This document shows positions 23,873 to 32,491 of a DNA stretch of 56,661 bases, one piece after another (positions within the stretch are counted from its first letter, which is position 1; each line of letters opens with the position of its first letter). The notes under the pieces were generated by a model. The model was not told the origin of the DNA. It worked only from the letters and a program-made list of their open reading frames with translations, and made no database searches. Source of the stretch: Lentzea fradiae. GTDB taxonomy: Bacteria > Actinomycetota > Actinomycetes > Mycobacteriales > Pseudonocardiaceae. The translations under genes and the position numbers were made by a program. The DNA lies in NCBI RefSeq assembly GCF_900100955.1, contig NZ_FNCC01000026.1:1-56661 (forward strand), given 5' to 3'.

Positions 23873-25054
23873 TCAGCACTTCAGCGCGACGACGAACCGC
23901 CGGTTCAGCGCGTCGGACACGGGGTCCGGCGCAGCCGTCTTGGAAGGGAACGGTCCCCAGCCTTCTCCGGCGGTGCGGACCCTGTTCTGCTCGACTCCGC
24001 TTTCACGCAAGACGCGGCGGACCTGTTCCGCGCGTGCCAGTGAAAGCCCGTTCGGGTCATCGTCCCCGTAGTGGGCGACCGACCCCGTCACCGTGGCGGT
24101 GGTGCCGGGGTTCCCCACGAGCCAGTCCGCCACCTTCTTCAACGCGGCACGTGCCGCGTTCTCGTCGCGAAAGGCCGTCTCTCCCTCGACAAAGCCGGTG
24201 TCACCCTTGTCCTGGTAAGGCAGCGTCACATCGCATCCGAGTGAGACCCCCTCGGACGAAGGGACCGGTACCTGACTGACCATCGGCAGCTCGGTTCCCG
24301 AGGCGGTGGTGTTCGGTGCCATCACGGTTACCACTTCGCGCGCCCCCGACTTTTCGGCGATGCGCTGCCACAGTTCGATGAGGCGTCCTCGCTGGCCTTC
24401 GTCCAGAGCAGCCTGCGGTGGCGCGGTGTACCCGATGTTGGCCAAGATCACTTTGCGGCCGGAGAGATCTGGTAATGCTCTCATGCGGACGAGTTCGGAG
24501 ACGATCCGGTCCGGGTCGCCGTCGAGAAGGCCGTCCGAGCGGAAGTCGAGCGGCAACGCGGTCTGCAGGCCCGAGTCGATCAACGCGACCGTCCCGTCAG
24601 GGCCCGCGGCGGCGCCAGCCTTTCCGAGCGCGGCGAGGGTGTTCGCCTCAGGTTCGATCGCACGCAGCTCTCGCACGTCATGGCGCACGGTTTCCCTGAA
24701 CCTCTCCCGGGCGTAGGTCTTGGCTTGCTCCGTTCCCTTGGGGGGCTTGTAGAAGCGCACACAACCGATGGTCGGCACACCATCGGCGCGAACCAGCGTC
24801 ACTCCCAGGTCGGACCTCCCGGACTCCACGTCGGACAGAAGCTTCGAGAGCTCTTCCTCGAGCTCGGTCGGCCAAGACGGCCGAGGACTGTTGGACCGGT
24901 CGCTCGCCGCGATGGCCAGTCCGCGTGGTGGGTTCTCGGTCGGACATGCCTGCGGCTCCTCCGACGAGCAGGCTGCGGGGACAATCCCGACTGCGCCGAG
25001 CAGGACGGAAACGAGCACGATGCGAAGGTCCGGGCGGCGCTGAGTTCTTGTCAC
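23873..25054 (-). CDS. Lipoprotein with C-terminal OmpA/MotB-like domain
   Basis: The 393-residue precursor starts at GTG 25054 behind GAGAGAGGCG. The signal peptide ends in the lipobox VPAAC (Cys 29). A central alpha/beta domain contains GPDGTVALIDSGLQTALPL and GRKVILANIGYTAPPQ. The last 100 residues are OmpA-like (LKKVADWLVGNPGTTATVTG, then NGLSLARAEQVRRVLRESGV and LNRRFVVALKC), a fold that binds peptidoglycan. The protein should therefore sit outside the membrane and contact the wall. It is the last gene of the VWA operon, 34 bp after the four-TM gene. No counterpart system is recognised. Confidence 0.8.
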   Translation of the reverse strand: MTRTQRRPDLRIVLVSVLLGAVGIVPAACSSEEPQACPTENPPRGLAIAASDRSNSPRPSWPTELEEELSKLLSDVESGRSDLGVTLVRADGVPTIGCVRFYKPPKGTEQAKTYARERFRETVRHDVRELRAIEPEANTLAALGKAGAAAGPDGTVALIDSGLQTALPLDFRSDGLLDGDPDRIVSELVRMRALPDLSGRKVILANIGYTAPPQAALDEGQRGRLIELWQRIAEKSGAREVVTVMAPNTTASGTELPMVSQVPVPSSEGVSLGCDVTLPYQDKGDTGFVEGETAFRDENAARAALKKVADWLVGNPGTTATVTGSVAHYGDDDPNGLSLARAEQVRRVLRESGVEQNRVRTAGEGWGPFPSKTAAPDPVSDALNRRFVVALKC

Positions 25055-25088
25055 GTTCGCCTCTCTCGATGTTGGGGAACTCACTGGC

Positions 25089-25898
25089 TTACGGGCGGTG
25101 GGGCATGGGGGACGGCGACCGGTCGGGCTCCGTCATCCCGTCGGTCGCCGACGGGTTCTGCAGATGAGCAGCGATCAGCACTGCGGAGTAACGCTTCAGC
25201 TTGCTCGCCCAAGCCGTCCGCAAATCCTTTGCAGACTTGTAATTCTGGTCTTCCCTCTTGAGACTCGCGGTGTGGACTTTCAACACGCCCACCGCTCGCT
25301 CGTAGCGGTGTTGCGTACGGGCCAGGCTCTTGAGGGCGCGTTGGTTCGCCCGGAACGCGGTGCGGTAGCGAGTGCGGTAGGGGTTACGGGTGAGGAACTC
25401 GCCCACTGCGGCCACAGCGCCGGAGACGAGGTACAAGCCGCCGAACATGACTGCTCCGGCGATCATGGTCTGGTCCTGCGAGAGCCCGGTCCCGCTGCCC
25501 CCGGATGTGGCCGACTCGGCGACGAGCATCCGGACCACGAAGACGACAACGCCGAGCAGGAGCCACGGCACCAGCACCACGAGGATCCACCGCCCGGTTC
25601 GCGGACCATACCCGGCGATCGTGTCCCTGGCGAACCGTCCGACGAAGTGCGCCAGCGTGAGGGAGCCCGCGGTAAAGCCGGCGACCAGCATCCCGATGAT
25701 CAATTCGGAGGAGTCCTGCATGACGATCGAGGCAATGGCATAGAAGACCGCGACATCGGCCGCTGCGGTGATCAGAAGAGCCAGAAGGTGCAGCATCTCA
25801 CCCATCGACCGGCCGGCGACTTCCGCAGGGTGTGCGTAGCCGTTTCTGGCGAGGTCCTGTGGAGACGCGGTTTTCACGACTTCGACGTCGTCGTCCAT
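25089..25898 (-). CDS. Four-TM membrane protein with helical cytoplasmic tail, unknown function
   Basis: The 269-residue protein has helices near residues 35-58, 66-86, 103-124 and 145-166. A basic helical region follows (YRTRYRTAFRANQRALKSLARTQHRYERAV, then SLKREDQNYKSAKDLRTAWASKLKRY), and it ends in a Pro-rich tail. Both ends are predicted cytoplasmic. It does not carry recognisable MotA/ExbB motifs. It lies 11 bp after the 247-residue gene and 34 bp before the OmpA-like lipoprotein gene. Together with these and the VWA protein it likely forms an envelope complex. Confidence 0.65.
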   Translation of the reverse strand: MDDDVEVVKTASPQDLARNGYAHPAEVAGRSMGEMLHLLALLITAAADVAVFYAIASIVMQDSSELIIGMLVAGFTAGSLTLAHFVGRFARDTIAGYGPRTGRWILVVLVPWLLLGVVVFVVRMLVAESATSGGSGTGLSQDQTMIAGAVMFGGLYLVSGAVAAVGEFLTRNPYRTRYRTAFRANQRALKSLARTQHRYERAVGVLKVHTASLKREDQNYKSAKDLRTAWASKLKRYSAVLIAAHLQNPSATDGMTEPDRSPSPMPHRP

Positions 25899-25909
25899 GC
25901 TCGATGCTC

Positions 25910-26653
25910 CTACCGGTTGCCGTGGTTGTGGTTCGTAGCTGGCGATGTGGTGGTGTTCTCACCCGCCAACGGAAACATCCTGCGGACGGTCGCAGCGTCA
26001 CCGTCGCCCACGACAGTCCTGTCCTGAGGGGCGCCATCGCGGGCTGCGGTGGGATCGCTCTCGATTCTCTTGCCGCCACGGGGTGCTCCCGGATCGTCGC
26101 CCTCGACGATGGAGCTCGTTGCCCAGCCGGGAACTGGACCGAAATCCTCGTTCTCCACCTGACCGAGGGTCGAACCGACCTTCCGCTGGTCGAAGCGGAT
26201 GGGTGCGGAGTCCTCGAGCTGCTTCGTCTCCTTGCCCGTCAGATCACGGAACGCCGCGTCCAACGCCTCGCGGGTGTGCAGGCAGCGAGTGAGCTTGCTG
26301 TCGTACAGAGGCTTGATTCGCGCCACCTCCGTGCGGGCCAGCCCGATGAGGATCTCGGCAACCGCCTGGCGTTCATCGCGTTCGCCGTCGAGTCGTGCGA
26401 CCGCGACATCGAGCCAGTCGTTGATCAAGTTGAAGAGGACCTCTCGCGAGCCGGCGTCCAAGCCCCCTGGCTGGAGCCGAGACATCAAGTCGTCCACTTC
26501 CTGCCGGCCCCGCTCCAGTTCCTCATCGGACATGTCGTAGGGCGGAGGCATCAACAGGCCGAGGTCGCCATCGAGGTTGCGCAGGTCCGCTTCTGCCCGC
26601 TTCTTCGATCGGGCCGAACGGGCTTGGCGTATCTTGTTGAACAGATTGATCAT
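25910..26653 (-). CDS. Soluble acidic protein of the VWA operon, unknown function
   Basis: The 247-residue product starts at ATG 26653, overlapping the upstream stop (ATGA), with GGGAG upstream. It begins MINLFNKIRQARSARSKKRAEADLRNLD. The helical core includes YDMSDEELERGRQEVDDLMSRLQPGG, EVLFNLINDWLDVAVARLDGERDERQ and CLHTREALDAAFRDLTGKETKQLED. A low-complexity acidic tail ends HNHGNR. It has no signal or membrane helix, so it should be cytoplasmic, perhaps an adaptor for the coiled-coil and four-TM proteins. No family is recognised. Confidence 0.6.
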   Translation of the reverse strand: MINLFNKIRQARSARSKKRAEADLRNLDGDLGLLMPPPYDMSDEELERGRQEVDDLMSRLQPGGLDAGSREVLFNLINDWLDVAVARLDGERDERQAVAEILIGLARTEVARIKPLYDSKLTRCLHTREALDAAFRDLTGKETKQLEDSAPIRFDQRKVGSTLGQVENEDFGPVPGWATSSIVEGDDPGAPRGGKRIESDPTAARDGAPQDRTVVGDGDAATVRRMFPLAGENTTTSPATNHNHGNR

Positions 26654-27438
26654 CGCCGTTCTCCCTCTGCCACCGGTGACTCGTGACTCGCCACGGCCTG
26701 CTCCAGCTCGCGCGGTGTCGTCCACGCACACCACCGGGGCTTGTCCTCCCAGTCGGGGCGGACGAGCAGACCGATCTGCTCACCCTGGGGGTGCATGCGG
26801 ACCAGGTGGGCCAGGTACACGGCGGACCGCCGCCGCACGTACGCCTCGACGATCTCCGCCTGGGTGCGGACGTACTCGAACTTGACCTTGATCGTCTCTT
26901 CGAGCTTCGCGATTTCGGTGTCGATCGAGTCCAAGGCAGTGCGGTGCTTGCTCACCTCAGCTTCGAGCGACTTGCGCCGTTCACCGTGCTCGCGCATGCG
27001 CCTGGCGATCCGGATCTCATCGGAAGTTCGCTCCTCGCCACTTACCCTGGCTTCGAGTTGCTGCTGGGTCGGCATGCTGAGGTTTTCGACGGTGTGCTGT
27101 GCCAGTTCGAGTCGGTCACGCGCGATCTTCTGCCGTGCCCGCGCCTGCGTGAGTTCGATCCGGACCGGGCCCACCTCGTCCTGGTAGCGCAGCAAGGACT
27201 TCTCGGTCCAGCCTCGGCCGAGTTGGCCGAGGAACGCGGTACGAGGGGTCGACCAGGTCCGCTCTCCGGGCGCGGAGTCCACATCGCCGCCCTTGAGCAG
27301 CACTTCGGGCAGCGGCGCTCGCGCGTCCTTGCGCGCGCACCAGCGATCCGAGAGCCGAGCGAAGAACCCATAAGGGATCGCCTTGTCGTGTCTCCGGGTC
27401 CAGTGCTCGATCCGGTCGCGTTTCGTCTTCTTGCTCAT
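26650..27438 (-). CDS. Coiled-coil protein of the VWA operon, unknown function
   Basis: The 262-residue protein begins MSKKTKRDRIEHWTRRHDKAIPYGFFARLSDRWC. A long heptad-rich segment runs from about residue 80 to 200 (QARARQKIARDRLELAQHTVENL, then RRMREHGERRKSLEAEVSKH and IDTEIAKLEETIKVKFEYV). A short C-terminal domain contains RMHPQGEQIGLLVRPDWEDKPRWCAW. No signal or membrane segment is seen. It sits 20 bp after the VWA gene and overlaps the next start by four bases, so the products are made together. The family is unknown. Confidence 0.6.
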   Translation of the reverse strand: MSKKTKRDRIEHWTRRHDKAIPYGFFARLSDRWCARKDARAPLPEVLLKGGDVDSAPGERTWSTPRTAFLGQLGRGWTEKSLLRYQDEVGPVRIELTQARARQKIARDRLELAQHTVENLSMPTQQQLEARVSGEERTSDEIRIARRMREHGERRKSLEAEVSKHRTALDSIDTEIAKLEETIKVKFEYVRTQAEIVEAYVRRRSAVYLAHLVRMHPQGEQIGLLVRPDWEDKPRWCAWTTPRELEQAVASHESPVAEGERR

Positions 27439-27458
27439 GTTCTCTTTCGTCTCCTGGT

Positions 27459-28286
27459 TCACTTCGCCTGGACCAAGGTCTGACCCGTCAGCGAGCCGGC
27501 GATCTCCCCGAAGATCACGTCCAATGGTTTGGCGTCCGCGATGATCGACGCCGCCAGCCCCATCACGCCGTCGCCGCTGAAGTGCTCGACCACGATTGCG
27601 TCGAGCGCGCCACCGGTGAGGCCGCTCGGCCTGCCCCAGCCCGTCTCCACGGGGACCACGGCGTACACGCGTGTGTAGCCGCCCCTGCGCAGAGATTCCG
27701 CCAGCGCGTCCGGTGCGTCGGCCACGACGCCGTCCGTGATGATCACCAAGGCGCGGGTCGAACACTGGTGTTCAGCAGGCGTGTCCGACCTCGCCGAGAC
27801 GAGAGCGTCGACAGCAGGCGCCAAAAGCGTGTTGTCGTAGTCGATTCCATCCGGGACGCCGGGTGGGGAAGTGAGACCGGACAGCGCGGTCGGTGGCAGG
27901 GCTGTCCGGGCAGATCCCGCGAAGAAAGATTCCGAGAACAGGTCGTCGTCACCCAGTTCGCGCGTCGCGAAGTCGAACAACGCCTGCTCGGCGGCCATTC
28001 GCTGCGGGGTGAACGCCGCCATGGAGCCGGACACGTCGACCGCTTCGTCGAGACACACAGGACCCGTTGTCAGCCTCGGGCCTGCCAGCATCGAGTTCTC
28101 CAGGCTGCTGGGCTTCTCCGACTCCTCGAGAGCCAAGGTGAGCAGGAGGAGGAACAGGCTGCTGACGAGGAACCGCAAGGCACGTCGCAGCCATGCCGGA
28201 GCTTTTCTCCTGCGCGGAACGGAAATTACCTGGCGGCCCACGGCGGAGCGCTCGATGAGTGATCGCCGGATGCTCGACGTCTTCAT
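27459..28286 (-). CDS. Membrane-anchored VWA-domain protein
   Basis: The 275-residue protein starts at ATG 28286 behind AGGGAGGT. A basic N-terminus and one helix at about 36-53 (LRFLVSSLFLLLLTLALEE) predict an N-in orientation with the VWA domain outside. The VWA begins DEAVDVSGSMAAFTPQRM, with a complete MIDAS DxSxS; the MIDAS aspartate loop is ALVIITDGVVADAP. Cys 78 and Cys 175 could form an external disulphide. VWA-MIDAS domains bind partner proteins through a metal. It is the first gene of the five-gene operon and follows a hairpin and a small secreted-peptide gene. The partner is unknown. Confidence 0.8.
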   Translation of the reverse strand: MKTSSIRRSLIERSAVGRQVISVPRRRKAPAWLRRALRFLVSSLFLLLLTLALEESEKPSSLENSMLAGPRLTTGPVCLDEAVDVSGSMAAFTPQRMAAEQALFDFATRELGDDDLFSESFFAGSARTALPPTALSGLTSPPGVPDGIDYDNTLLAPAVDALVSARSDTPAEHQCSTRALVIITDGVVADAPDALAESLRRGGYTRVYAVVPVETGWGRPSGLTGGALDAIVVEHFSGDGVMGLAASIIADAKPLDVIFGEIAGSLTGQTLVQAK

Positions 28287-28323
28287 CACACGGCACCTCC
28301 CTGTCCGGCTTGTGGCGGTGGGT

Positions 28324-28349
28324 GGCGGCGGGGACCAGGCCCCGCCGCC
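28324..28349. terminator. Perfect hairpin between peptide gene and VWA operon
   Basis: Ten base pairs (GGCGGCGGGG with CCCCGCCGCC) enclose a six-base loop. It lies 61 bp after the peptide stop and 38 bp before the VWA start. It could end most transcripts, giving excess peptide mRNA, or stabilise the 3' end of a processed transcript. No T-tract is present. Confidence 0.55.
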
Positions 28350-28409
28350 CTTGGAAGTCGACGGCATTCCGCCGTCAGCACCAGCATCCGCTGGGCTTCT
28401 ACCGAACTT

Positions 28410-28577
28410 TTACCGGCAGGACATGGTGACGCTGTCCCAGTTGGTCCCGTTGGTGCAGATGACCTCCGCAGAGGCCGTTTCCGCGGCCGACGTGGTCGTG
28501 ATCAGCGCGGCTGTGATGGTCACGAGGACCATCACGAGGCGGTGACGGAGGGAGGAGGAGAGCGTGTTGGGGCGCAT
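28410..28577 (-). CDS. Small secreted two-cysteine peptide (55 aa)
   Basis: ATG 28577 with AAAGGA nine bases upstream opens a 55-codon frame ending TAA at 28410. The translation has a basic start (MRPNTLSSSLRHR), a hydrophobic core (LVMVLVTITAALI) and an Ala-rich cleavage region (TSAAETASA). The short mature part is about EVICTNGTNWDSVTMSCR, with Cys 41 and Cys 54. It is therefore predicted to be exported and perhaps disulphide-closed. It precedes the VWA operon on the same strand, separated by a hairpin, and follows a repeat-based promoter. It could be a ligand for the external VWA domain or a secreted signal; this is inference. The frame is short, but the signal architecture makes chance unlikely. 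Confidence 0.65.
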   Translation of the reverse strand: MRPNTLSSSLRHRLVMVLVTITAALITTTSAAETASAEVICTNGTNWDSVTMSCR

Positions 28578-28764
28578 GGCGAAGTCCTTTCGGGAGGATT
28601 TCGAAGTCGAAACAGGAGTGCGCCGTCCACCGCTCGGCCGAGGCGGTGTATCAGGGGGCCAGTCCTTGTCGGGCGCCGGAATGCGTCTCGAGACCCGTCA
28701 GCTCGATCAGGGCCGACGGGACAACAAGTGCTCGTCGTGGCGACCGCGGTCGCGGCGTCGAGAA

Positions 28765-28820
28765 GCTTGTTGTCATAACGACAATAACCGGCTCCGCCGC
28801 TTGTTGTCAACACGACAATA
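28765..28820 (-). promoter_or_regulatory. Promoter with two 22-bp direct repeats carrying TTGTC-N5-GACAA dyads
   Basis: Near-identical 22-mers (20/22) lie at 28765-28786 and 28799-28820, 34 bp apart. Each contains the dyad TTGTC-N5-GACAA (28770-28784 and 28804-28818). On the minus strand, TTGACA (28810-28805) and TATTGT (28786-28781) form a -35/-10 pair with an 18-bp spacer embedded in the repeats, reading toward the peptide gene and VWA operon. A third copy of the 9-mer core lies inverted at 28720-28728. The neighbouring SARP-type regulator, whose class often binds direct repeats near -35, is a candidate ligand. Confidence 0.65.
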
Positions 28821-29036
28821 TGTCGGGTCGCGCTGAGCTTCCGGGCAGCGATCACATGCTTCGGCCCGCGTTCGTCGAGGACGATCTTGGAAGGAGAAGG
28901 CCGCAAGGCTCGCTGGCAGCCGCGCACCAGGCCGCCTCATTGTGGACGCCGTCCGCGATGACCGTGTTCAGAGTTCGCCGACACCGCAGACCCGGTGTTC
29001 GTTCGAGAAGGAGCGCCTGACGTCCTCTGCCGACGG

Positions 29037-32000
29037 TCAGCCGGTGATCCTGTCCTCCGCGGGCAGGTCCGCCTCCGCGTACAGCGCGTCGATCCGCGCA
29101 CTGATCCGGCGGACTGCATCCTCGTCTTGGTCGAGAGCGCGCGCCATCGCGTTCAGGGCTGCCGCCTGCAGATGCGTCGCGCGGCATTCAGCGAAGCGGG
29201 CTGCGGCGAGTTCCAGTTCGGCGATCTGGCGCTTGGGCACTCCCTGCTCGGCGAACAGTTCGGCGGTGGACAGGCACACTCGACCCTCGAGGATCCCGTC
29301 AGCCTCACTGCGGGCGATCCCTGCCGCTTCCTCGAGCAGGGTCTGCGACCGTTTGGTGTCGCCTTCGCGCAGCGCCACGACGCCGAGCCCGTGCAGGGCA
29401 TAACCGCGGGCGAGGCCGGTGGTGTCCCCGTCCTCCGCGAGCATCGAGTTGAACGCTGCCCGGGCTTCGGCGACGGAACCGAGGGTCAGGTGGGCTTGTC
29501 CCGTCCAGTAGCGCGTCTGTGCGATCAAACGCGACTTCCCGATGATCAGCGCGATGTCTTCGGCTTCGAGCAGCACGCCCAGTGCCTTCGCGTACTCGGC
29601 GCGGTCGAGGTGGGTCTGCCCGAGGTAGCGCAGCGACTGCCAGCGGCCGACGGTGTCGCCGCTGGCTTCGTAGTGTTCGAGCGCTTCGCTGAACGCGGCT
29701 GACGCCTCGGTGAGACGTCCATGGCGGCGCAACGCGTTCGCCAATGTCCGAAGGGCGATCGCTTGACCGTGGCGATCCCCGCATTCCGTCAGCAGATGTA
29801 CCGCGCGCCGCAGTTCCGCGACGTCCGACACTCCGTCCGCGCGACGGCTGGCCACCAAAGCGGGCTGTCCAAGGCAGGCGAGGACAGCGCCTTCGCCGCG
29901 TGAGTCACCGGCAATCCGGCATGCGCGCAACGCCGTGACGTGCGTGGTGTACCAATCATCGAAGTAGGAGCGAACGGTGTAGAACTCGTGTGCGGAGACG
30001 GCGAGGTCCCAGCATAGATCGCTGAGGCCGAGCTCGGCACAGTGCTGCACCGCCGCGCGGATGTTCATCCGCTCCTTCTCGAACCAGTCGAGTGGCGCTT
30101 GGTCGATCTCGGACAGGACCTGGGACGGTGCCTCCCACGCCGTGACCGCGCTGTGCACGACCTCGAAGTCACCGTCGTACAGAGACATGTGCGCTCGCCG
30201 CACGAGTGTGAGCAGCGCGGCGTAGACGGCGATCAGCTGCGCGCGGCGCGCGTTCTCATTCGGGTGTTCGACCATGCCACGCTCGAACGCGTAGCTTCGC
30301 GTGAGGTCGTGGAACCGGTAACGCACCTCGACTTCCATCACGTCGACCATGGCGCTGGCCGCCAGGCGGGACAACGCGGCGCCCGGGTCGGCGCCGAGGT
30401 GGTCCTGCAGCGCCGCGGCCGTCCAGTGGCCGAAGGTGGGCAGCGGAAGCAGGCCGAGACCGAAGAAGAGGCGACGGGAGTCCTCGTCCAACTGGTTGAC
30501 CCCTGCGCCGATGGTGCGCGCGAGGTTCAGCTCGCCGTAGGCGAACGCGTCGGGTCCCTGTTCGGACAGCCTACGGACGAGCTCCGAGGTGGGGCGCGGG
30601 TGGTCGTGCACGCGCAGCGCCGCTGCGATGCGCAAAGCGAGCGGCAACCCCCCGCACAGAGACACCACTTGATCGACAGCGGTCGTCTCGTTCCGCAAGG
30701 TGATGCCTGCGCTCCGCACGATCGTGAGGAACAGTTCGGTCGCCTGAGCGGGGCTCAACGGACTGAGCGGAGCGACGTGGTGCGCACCAGGCACGTCGGG
30801 CAGCCGTCGCCGCGAAGTGACCAGGACACCGCAGCCAGAGCCGGCTGGAATCAGATCACGGATCTGGGCGCCGCTGTGGGCGTCGTCGAGCACGAGGAGG
30901 ACGCGGCGGTCGGACAGCAGCGTGCGGAACGTGGAGATGCGTTCCGCCGTGCTCTCCGGTACGGCTATCACCTCAAAGGCACGCAGGAACTGGGCGACGA
31001 TCTCGCCGGTGTCCATCGGCCTGCCGCGCGCGTCGCTGAGTCGCGCGAAGAGTTGCCCGTGGGGATATCGGGAGGCGAGCAGGTGCGCCGTTCGCAGGGC
31101 GAATGAACTCTTCCCGATGCCTCCCTGCCCGGTGATCACCACGACCGGTGCGGAGTTCGCCTGCTCCCGCCCGAGCAGCCAGGTCACTTCGGCGACGAGG
31201 TCTTCTCGTCCGACGAAGTCCACCGAGTCGGGTGGCAGTTGCCGGGGGACCGCCGTCACGCCGGTTTTCGCGTCGCGCTTCTCCACGCCGGCGCGGTGGG
31301 CGATCGCGGTCTCGACCGATGCGATCGCCTCGTCGTCCTCCCGGACGATCGCGTAGTGAAGATCACGCAGCGCTGGCGTGGGCGCCGCTCCCATTTCCTC
31401 GCCGAGCATGGCGACGTGCCGCTCGTAGGCGACGGTCGCCTCCCGGAGGTGACCGCTGCGATAGAGGACGACCAGCAGTTGCTCGTGCAGCTTGGTGCTC
31501 ATCGGGTACTGCTCAGTCAGCATGCTGGCCTCGCTCACGAGGTGTTCGTACCGGCCGCGGGCTATCTCGAGGTCGAACAATCGGATCGCGGCACGTTGGC
31601 GGCGCAGTTCGAGTTGCTCCAGGTGCCCCCGGAACTCCTGGGTGCGCACGTTCGGCATCGAATGTGGTCCTCGCCACATCCCCAGTGCGGCCCACAGCGA
31701 AGAGACCTCGTCATCAGTGCGCTGCTCGCTGCGTGCTGATGCCGCTTGGCGAACGAAGCGCTCGAACGTCAGCAGATCGAGATCCTCTTCGGCGACCTGG
31801 ATCTCGTATCCGAACCGGTGATGGGTGACGAGGTCTCCCTTGCGGCCGATCTTGTCGAGGAATTCGCGGATCGTCCCGATGTGCTTGGGCAACTGGTCTT
31901 CTTTGACGTCCGACCTTCCCCACACGCATCGCATCAAGTCCGCTTTCGTCATGCGGCGGTTCGCGTTCAGCAACAGGACCGCGAACAAGGTCAGCGCGTG

Positions 32001-32069
32001 TCCGCGCGGAAGCTCGAGACTCCGGTTCTCGTGGCGGATTTCGAACTCGCCCAGAATCGCATAGGCCAT
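29037..32069 (-). CDS. SARP/AfsR-type regulator: OmpR-like DBD, BTAD, NTPase, TPRs
   Basis: The 1010-residue protein starts MAYAILGEFEIRHENRSLEL. Residues about 1-90 are a SARP winged helix (RMTKADLMRCVWG, then IGTIREFLDKIGRKGDLV). About 95-245 form the BTAD activation domain. About 280-560 form a STAND/NB-ARC NTPase with Walker A GQGGIGKSS (near 314) and Walker B VLLVLDDAHS. The last 300 residues are TPR-like repeats (AIALRTLANALRRHGRLTEASAAFSEAL). AfsR-type proteins integrate a signal through the NTPase/TPR part and activate promoters at direct repeats. It lies upstream of the peptide/VWA genes on the same strand and is divergent from the NERD-like gene. Confidence 0.88.
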   Translation of the reverse strand: MAYAILGEFEIRHENRSLELPRGHALTLFAVLLLNANRRMTKADLMRCVWGRSDVKEDQLPKHIGTIREFLDKIGRKGDLVTHHRFGYEIQVAEEDLDLLTFERFVRQAASARSEQRTDDEVSSLWAALGMWRGPHSMPNVRTQEFRGHLEQLELRRQRAAIRLFDLEIARGRYEHLVSEASMLTEQYPMSTKLHEQLLVVLYRSGHLREATVAYERHVAMLGEEMGAAPTPALRDLHYAIVREDDEAIASVETAIAHRAGVEKRDAKTGVTAVPRQLPPDSVDFVGREDLVAEVTWLLGREQANSAPVVVITGQGGIGKSSFALRTAHLLASRYPHGQLFARLSDARGRPMDTGEIVAQFLRAFEVIAVPESTAERISTFRTLLSDRRVLLVLDDAHSGAQIRDLIPAGSGCGVLVTSRRRLPDVPGAHHVAPLSPLSPAQATELFLTIVRSAGITLRNETTAVDQVVSLCGGLPLALRIAAALRVHDHPRPTSELVRRLSEQGPDAFAYGELNLARTIGAGVNQLDEDSRRLFFGLGLLPLPTFGHWTAAALQDHLGADPGAALSRLAASAMVDVMEVEVRYRFHDLTRSYAFERGMVEHPNENARRAQLIAVYAALLTLVRRAHMSLYDGDFEVVHSAVTAWEAPSQVLSEIDQAPLDWFEKERMNIRAAVQHCAELGLSDLCWDLAVSAHEFYTVRSYFDDWYTTHVTALRACRIAGDSRGEGAVLACLGQPALVASRRADGVSDVAELRRAVHLLTECGDRHGQAIALRTLANALRRHGRLTEASAAFSEALEHYEASGDTVGRWQSLRYLGQTHLDRAEYAKALGVLLEAEDIALIIGKSRLIAQTRYWTGQAHLTLGSVAEARAAFNSMLAEDGDTTGLARGYALHGLGVVALREGDTKRSQTLLEEAAGIARSEADGILEGRVCLSTAELFAEQGVPKRQIAELELAAARFAECRATHLQAAALNAMARALDQDEDAVRRISARIDALYAEADLPAEDRITG

Positions 32070-32491
32070 CAGACGTGCCCCGGCTCGAGCGTCGCCACGC
32101 GATGACGAGGCAGCGGGGACGCCACGTCGGTTGCCGGGACACATGGCGTGGCATCGGGAGCGAGGCGGTAGCTCATCGGTAGATCTCCGTGGATGAATGC
32201 TGGCAGGGGGCTCAAGAGCGAGGAAGGCTGTGATTGGTGGTGACCAAGTTCGAGCGATCTGCATCGGCCATCGGTGACTTCATCCGATTAGTTACAAAGT
32301 GCGTCCTTTCGGGTGTCGTCGCTGGTCTTGTCTCCCTGACTGGAATCAGGGGTGTCTACCGGGCTTATTCCCAGCTCGTGACCTGTATTCCCGGTCGAGG
32401 GGAACTTCAGGGCGGTCGAACGTTGCCGCGAACACTCCGTGTCCGCGCGGTCGTGCCGCCGAATCTGTTGGGCCAACGATGTCACGGAAGT

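Noticed and set aside
27871..28545. Plus-strand frame across the VWA start and peptide gene
   Set aside because: No ribosome site or domain; the minus-strand frames there have signal, membrane and VWA features.
23873..28577. Zorya anti-phage system
   Set aside because: The OmpA-like protein is a lipoprotein, the four-TM protein lacks MotA motifs, and there is no helicase or ZorC/D-type gene.
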